Below are positions 58,333 to 64,000 of a stretch of DNA of 64,000 bases, piece by piece. The position numbers and the translations under genes were made by a program. How positions within the stretch are numbered: the first letter of the stretch is position 1; every line of letters begins with the position of its first letter. Under the pieces are notes generated by a model. The model was not told the DNA's origin. It saw nothing but the letters and a program-made list of their open reading frames with translations, and made no database searches. The stretch is from Dactylonectria macrodidyma. Its lineage: Eukaryota; Ascomycota; Sordariomycetes; Hypocreales; Nectriaceae. The stretch is taken from NCBI GenBank assembly GCA_020744425.1, contig JAGMUV010000010.1, positions 620,001-684,000 of the forward strand. The letters are read 5' to 3'.

Positions 58333-60459
58333 ATGAATATGGGCCAGCACGGGGACGGTCTAGCCAGACTGGCCATACTCGTCGGCATTGATTCTTACGA
58401 AGGCAACGCCCATCAGAATCTCAGAGGCTGTGTAAACGATGCTCTTGCGGTCGAACAGTTCTTCCTGAATAACATGGATGTTCCCCAGGACAGCATCACT
58501 AAGCTTCTTGCTCCTTGCACCAACGGGACGATTTCAATGCACCCAGGTGCGAGCTTGCCTACGTTCCACAACATCGTCAAATCGCTCGAGAAAATCCGCG
58601 ACTCTGGAGACGAGGTGAACATTGACATACTCTATATCCACTATTCCGCACATGGTATCGACCTAAAGACAGCGAATCACACTCTTCCGGGGGTGAATGA
58701 TAACATTATGGACGAGAAGAATAAAATGTGGATGGCCTTGGCCACTTTTGACACATTTTCTCAGAAAAAGTACCTGTCGGGACGGCTCTTGGAAGATTTG
58801 ATCCGTGGAATCATCGGTAAGAAGGGCGCTAGAGTGTGTTTGGTGCTTGACAGTTGCCATTCTGGGGGTGGGTTTCGAGGAGACGAAGACTGGGACAACT
58901 TTCAACCACGTCTCATTGAGGTGGACGAGGCGGAGCTCGATGCGATGGGAAGCCCAGATTCATCAGATCAAAATTCGACTGCCGACCCTTCCTGTTTCCG
59001 CAACAGCAAGAATCTGAAGAGTAACTGGTTAATCGCGCCAGATCGTTGTACTGTGGTCGCTGCCTGTGGCACCAATCAGAGGGCAGGTGAAGCGAATCTC
59101 GGGGGCAAAATGCACGGCGTCCTCACATATTGGATGCTGAATGTCTTACACGGTAATCTGGGCCCTGGTAGCTCATTCCAATCATATCAAATGCCTTCCT
59201 ACTCTATGCTACGGCATGATGTGGAGGAGAAGGTCGGGGCATCCCGTGGCAACCATAGCCGAACAAAACCACAAACTCCAGTGGTTTTGGGCGAAGCAGG
59301 GATTAGATTTTTTGGAAACGATGCCGTCTTTCAAAGGCCTTATTGCAAAGTCCTGGATGTGGGGAAACCCTGGCTGCGAGGCAAAGTCTGTCTCAATGTC
59401 GGAGAGTCACAGGGTGTGGCAGTTGGCGCAGTCTATGTCATTCTGTCGAAAGCGAAAAGTCCCGTTACCGTCCGCATCGACTCTGTGTACGAATTCCATT
59501 CCATTGGTGAATTAGCCAACACCCAGGGTACAACTCTGCCAGATATTGGGGACTTGGGCCTCCTGAAGACCTGGGCCCTTCCCAAGCCATGTCTCGTGGA
59601 ACTGGACATTGATGATGACGAGAGTCGACGTGTCTTTAAGGAAGAAATTGAGAAGACAGCAAATCTTCTCTGCCAGGACAAGCCATCTAACCTGAAGGTT
59701 GACATCAACAGCGGTATCTTCAAAGTCCACGAGACCTCGAGCTTTAGTCCAAAATCACGCCGCCTTCCCAGAATTCCTCTAGTAGCATGCGACGAGCCGC
59801 ACGCGATACAAAAGATTGCCTACATCATTCGTCATATCACTCGCCATATGGCTATCCAAGGCCTCTTGGGGAGGCCTAGGGCAACTGCGCAGCTGAATGG
59901 GCATCAGGTCACTTGCGGCTGCTTTCATCCTGGTACAAACAATGAACTTGAAAGAGATGAGACTGGTGCCTACGTTATCACAGAGGGAGTCGAGCTCGAG
60001 CTCTCAATCAATTATGCGGGAACTTCAGGCGAAGTACTCTGGGTGGCCATCTTTGAGCTTAACAAAGATTGGGGCATTCAAAAGGTTTTCCCAGAAGATG
60101 AAGCTAGTCCAGGCCTCGCTCGGGGTGGTATGTACCGCTTGGAACTCCAATTTGAGATGGAAATACCACCGAAGTGCGTAAAGGATGATCCGTCAGAGGT
60201 GCTAGACCAGTTCATTGTCTTTGGATGTGTTGCCGACGACGGTGATATCCCGTCGTGGGATGAGATTTCGCTGCCACCGTTACCAACCACGGGTTCGTCC
60301 ATGGACCTCAACTACTTCGACAATGGCTCCGAAAAAGAGTTCCGAAATGCCCCTGCGTATAGGGGTAGCAAAAATGTGAAGATTGTGAGGGACATGAGCC
60401 AACCCACATCGCGAAATTTGGTCACGCTAGGATTTCAGATACGGACCATTCCAGAATGA
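58333..60459 (+). CDS. Caspase-like protease (C14 fold) with C-terminal accessory domain
   Basis: 708 aa in one exon. The first ATG in the open frame is 58333 (MNMGQHGDG), followed at once by LAILVGIDSYEG, the first strand of the caspase fold. His107 lies in HYSAHG and Cys175 in LVLDSCHSGG, the catalytic pair in the metacaspase/type-I-like DSCHSGG form; CTVVAACGTNQRA and MHGVLTYWML follow. From about residue 340 come a beta-rich region and, at about 560-660, a segment (ELELSINYAGTSGEVLWVAIF, KDWGIQKVFPED) like the DUF4384-type domain fused to many bacterial caspases. No prodomain or signal. Divergent partner: TPR-CHAT protease. Confidence 0.88.
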   Translation: MNMGQHGDGLARLAILVGIDSYEGNAHQNLRGCVNDALAVEQFFLNNMDVPQDSITKLLAPCTNGTISMHPGASLPTFHNIVKSLEKIRDSGDEVNIDILYIHYSAHGIDLKTANHTLPGVNDNIMDEKNKMWMALATFDTFSQKKYLSGRLLEDLIRGIIGKKGARVCLVLDSCHSGGGFRGDEDWDNFQPRLIEVDEAELDAMGSPDSSDQNSTADPSCFRNSKNLKSNWLIAPDRCTVVAACGTNQRAGEANLGGKMHGVLTYWMLNVLHGNLGPGSSFQSYQMPSYSMLRHDVEEKVGASRGNHSRTKPQTPVVLGEAGIRFFGNDAVFQRPYCKVLDVGKPWLRGKVCLNVGESQGVAVGAVYVILSKAKSPVTVRIDSVYEFHSIGELANTQGTTLPDIGDLGLLKTWALPKPCLVELDIDDDESRRVFKEEIEKTANLLCQDKPSNLKVDINSGIFKVHETSSFSPKSRRLPRIPLVACDEPHAIQKIAYIIRHITRHMAIQGLLGRPRATAQLNGHQVTCGCFHPGTNNELERDETGAYVITEGVELELSINYAGTSGEVLWVAIFELNKDWGIQKVFPEDEASPGLARGGMYRLELQFEMEIPPKCVKDDPSEVLDQFIVFGCVADDGDIPSWDEISLPPLPTTGSSMDLNYFDNGSEKEFRNAPAYRGSKNVKIVRDMSQPTSRNLVTLGFQIRTIPE

Positions 60460-61166
60460 TTGCCATGGATGGGTTAGGTTAGCCGAGTTATTACAAGATT
60501 GCAATTCGCCTCTTCATAGTACAAACCTTAAGATAGAGCTGCTAGACTAGGGAATAAGCCACTCTTTATCTTTCTTCGATTGCATGTCGTCGCAAACTAT
60601 CAACACTCCTAGTATATCAACTCGGTCACTTATCATTAGATAAAAAGATCGCTCACTAGCTATTAACACACTTAGCTGCATTGAAACACCTTCTTTATAC
60701 ATTACTAGACCGTATTGATATTACTTATTGCCAACGTCGCGACTCACTTGAGTATATATCTCCCACGTCTCGGACTTACCCACAGCCGTTGGTTAGACCC
60801 AACCGTCACTGTATAATGTTCTTTCCAAATAAGGGTACTATTAGCTTTACTAATACAGCTGGCGCCTTTTTTTACAGTTACGCTTGGCGTGGTTTGGAAG
60901 CTGACATTTTTCTAGCTCGTATTAAGCACTGTAACTTGACGTTGATTCGTTCTAATGTGGCATTTTCAACCACTACTGCACCTTGGCCCAGCAGCGAGAG
61001 ACACTCCCACATGAGGCTGACACCAGCTGAACAACCTAACCAAGCGAGGCAAACTATTGGGCTTTTCCAGCACTAATTATAAATGCGGCTCAATGCCTGA
61101 GTAGAAGAGGCATCCCGGATGTTTCTCCTCTTTCGCGTGTCATGTTCTACCGTCGCTTGCTACAAT
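60460..61166. other. Intergenic, no gene supported
   Basis: About 700 bp. A 131-codon frame from 60681 has no recognisable domain. Confidence 0.4.
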
Positions 61167-62974
61167 ATGAGTGGCCTCGAGCTCATCGCGCTGGGCGTGG
61201 CCCTCGCTCAACTCGTCGAGTACACTAAGACCTTCGCAACTGACTTGTGCAAGATATCACAAGATGCCAGTGGCGCGGTACAAGAGATGGAGCCGTTTTC
61301 CACGCGTTCTCTCACTTTTACGCAAACAGTCGAATGTGCCATGGTGTCGCTCCGCCAGCATAACAGAGCTCACCAAAAGTCGCCTGTCCTTATCTACATC
61401 ACGCCCAGTCATGTCTTTGTCGGGATCGAGGCTGAAGCCAACAGCCTCTTCAATTTCCTGAAGCCTGCTCTCCAGTGGATAAAGGCGAATAAAAAGCTTA
61501 GCACCCGTCTATGGGCGACCATCAAATGGCTGCTCTAGAAGGATTACTTCAGTGGGCTCATCATCAGGATGGAAAGTATTCAGAGTAATCTTTGCCTCAT
61601 TCTTGCCGTCGCTCAATTCGAAGTGCTTAAGTTACTTCTGCAAGAGAGCCAGAACAGTCCTTTAGCCTCGCAAACTGAGACTGAAGAGCTCAAACGTAAC
61701 ATGTGAGTAATTACCAAACACTCAATAACGGACAAGGATTCTAACGTCGGGCAGGGAATTGATCAAGGGAACAATCAAAAGTCAGACTGACACGATATAC
61801 CGGCTAGGCAACCAAGTCGAGCGACTTCAGAGGCTAAGTTTACCACAAGCTTCCCGCCACCTGCCACCGCACTACCTGGATCTGGTCAAGCTGGGAATGT
61901 CAGTGAAACGGACGGGAGACATTCCTACGCGCCGCAGACCCCAGACTCAAATTTCTCCAAAAGTTCAAGAGCCCCCGCGTCAACTGGTCCAGGAAATCCC
62001 ACCATATGCATGGGCTGCGGCCGAGGTTTTCGTGGTGTCGAATGTCACGGTTGGCGCTGGAACGGGTCGAACTGGCTCTCTCTTGTGTTTGAAGAGATTG
62101 AGAGTCCTCGCTCGGATTCAACGTTTTCGAGTGGCGGGACTCCTTCGGTACTGATTGCCCTGGACGCCGGGACCGAAGTATTGATCATATTCAGAGCATC
62201 CGGGACAAGATGAACCAGGAGAAGACCAATATCTCCAGTGTCTGCGCTATGATGGCCGAGACCGACACCGAGGTCACTCCACCCAATCTCTACTGGGATC
62301 ACGAAAGGAGGCTATTTGAGTCTGAAAAAAACCTACAAGACGCCCAACAGCAGCGCGTTAGTCAGGATGCTGAAGGCATATTCCTTGGCATTGGTGCCAG
62401 TCCAAATGGGGGTCGAGCCCCTTTTGCATCATATCCCCAGGATGGAGCTACCTGGCCTGGCGCTGAAGAATGTTACGGATCAGATCGCGGACACTATACT
62501 GAAGGATATGATGGAATAGAGCAGGGGGATTATATCCACATGGGTGGCTCACATGCTCCCCTACGGTCTCGCCAGAGCACCCCGGCGCCCCATACTGATT
62601 CTACTCAGCTTGGTTCGTCGCTATTTACATAAGTGTCGTCGAGGTAGCTATCAACAGGCTAATGTGATCATGTCAGGTCTCCACAATGGTAGTGTTGCCG
62701 CATCCCAGATCCATCTCAAACGCCGAGGTTCCAAGATCCGTCGCAAAAGTTCTCCTCGTCCCAAAGGCAAGATAGAAACCACTCATGGCAGCAAGTCACA
62801 GTTATCCGAGACATACGAAATGCCTGCGGCCCTTGGCCCATCGGAAAAGTCCCAGCGGGGTCTGCAAGCAACCAGCAAGTCTCAAACCGCCAACCCATCC
62901 CCATACACTTTCTCCCCCAAAGAATTAGATTCAATCTTAAAGTTTCCGGAAATTCCCTTGCCGAAGCCTCCATA
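61167..62974 (+). pseudogene. Gene with fungal STAND-type N-terminal domain, apparently disrupted
   Basis: From ATG 61167 (MSGLELIALGVALAQLVEYT) it has the start typical of the N-terminal domains of fungal STAND/NLR-like proteins and of PigL_N-type proteins. The frame meets a TAG at 61536, continues in frame (YFSGLIIRMESIQSNLCLIL) to a good intron (61703-61754), then reads a helical segment to about 61850. After that the best coding frame shifts at least twice: CMGCGRGFRG with EEIESPRSDS, then IQSIRDKMNQEK, and finally a Lys/Ser-rich tail ending at 62974. It may be a pseudogene, or have introns I cannot place. The NACHT/NB-ARC part expected of a full NLR is absent. Confidence 0.5.
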
Positions 62975-64000
62975 GAGTGGCATACCCAGGCGATGCTCCA
63001 TCCAACGAGAAAGTACTTGTTCCTTTGGATTCACTGTTGCCATCAATTTTATTCCAACATCTGCGGTATGTTTTCGTCAGCAGCTTGCACATCAATAGCA
63101 AATTTATACTCGAAGGTGTATCCACTGATGCGATACTGGTGGGTCAAAACGGGGGTCCAGGGAAACGAGTTCTGTCCAGTCTAGTGGCTAACAGACCCCT
63201 CAAGGTTTATCATCTTTGAGTCCCAGAGTATAACATACGATGTTAGTGGGCTAAGGGCATGTATTAGACGCAATGTTGTCGTGGTGTGCATATCATATGC
63301 TTTATGCTTAACTCAGGATCGATTCGAGATTAAACGTGACAAGTCTGCCAACGCGACTAAAAGAGCGGTAATTACACGGAGGGACTGCTGACCGCCCTGT
63401 TTCCAACTGATGTTTATCTGCCCCTAAGTTCCGCATATTCTGAGTGACTTTAAACTACTTGTACCTAGTTTCTTGGGTATTGTCAGAAAGAGTTAAGTCT
63501 TATCAGGCACCAAGTACGTAATGACCTAGCTAGACGGAATAAATCTCGTGACTATAGCTGTATAACTCGTCTTCCTCATATTGGACAAAGAGCAGATACG
63601 GCATTGAGGAGCGCTAGAAGAAGAGGCCTGGGGTAACAGTTACATGTGATTGAAGTACAGGGATAGGTTATACTTTTAAGTTTCTGGACTAACCAGGGAA
63701 GCGCATGAATGGTTTAAGCAAAGTTCATTAGTTAGTGGGAACTGTAATTAGGTAGCATGATGTGATTGGTTTGATAAATAATGGTGTGTATATCATTATA
63801 TATAAGCAATGCCTCTGCTCATAATTTGGCAGAATCTAGCTTTATATGTGCTTCCCGCCAGGTCTTTAATATAGAGTTCTCAGGGTTATTCAATCTAGTT
63901 TGTGTAGCCATATATATCCTTGGAATGCCTGTACTTTGGAAATCTACTTTATCAATGACCATGGATGCTATTCCCCTAGCTGCAAGAAATATTTGTGGCA
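62975..64000. other. Right end of window, no gene seen
   Basis: About 1 kb. An 80-codon frame at 62977-63219 is not recognisable. From about 63600 on the sequence becomes AT-richer. Nothing else can be supported. Confidence 0.45.

Overview
The window is filamentous-fungal DNA (Ascomycota, Pezizomycotina; the sequence does not let me name a genus). The signs are introns of about 41-100 bp with GT...AG ends, typical Pezizomycotina families (HET, Zn2Cys6, RTA1-like, fungal MHYT, TPR-CHAT), and a 19-kb AT-rich block with the signature of repeat-induced point mutation (RIP).

Region 1 (1-20.6 kb) is a nest of mobile elements inside a broken host gene. An ornithine cyclodeaminase-like gene (20.6-21.3 kb) has a Fot1/pogo-type DNA transposon in an intron. 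A Ty3/Gypsy element (A1, running off the left edge) cuts that transposon. A1 is itself split by two complete Gypsy elements: B (2860-9151, 193-bp LTRs, target duplication ACTTT) and A2 (9380-17529, same family as A1, 437-bp LTRs). Both Gypsy families keep traces of an integrase chromodomain. Family A also carries an unexplained reading frame on the opposite strand just before its 3' LTR.

Region 2 (21.8-35.4 kb) has normal base composition. It holds a small zinc-ribbon gene, a HET gene killed by C-to-T stop codons, an intact five-exon MHYT membrane-sensor gene with an LTR fragment 10 bp past its stop, a short dispersed repeat with a GGTA tail, a MITE with 28-bp inverted ends, a Tc1/mariner transposase fragment, and the C-terminal half of a GH30 galactanase.

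Region 3 (35.7-45 kb) has two tandem RTA1-like seven-helix membrane genes, a three-exon gene for a probable alpha/beta-barrel protein, and an intact Zn2Cys6 regulator with two decayed partial copies of its DNA-binding domain nearby.

Region 4 (45.1-52.9 kb) has a seven-exon secreted arylsulfatase, a divergent GH3 beta-glucosidase pseudogene (again mostly C-to-T stops), and an esterase of the hormone-sensitive-lipase type.

Region 5 (53.3-63 kb) is the most interesting part. A 1308-aa TPR-CHAT protease and a 708-aa caspase-like protease lie head to head across about 1 kb. Both catalytic His/Cys pairs are intact. Just beyond them is a disrupted gene starting with a fungal STAND-type N-terminal domain. 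I infer a fungal cell-death or allorecognition locus built from two caspase-fold proteases; this is a hypothesis. No tRNA, rRNA or CRISPR array was seen.
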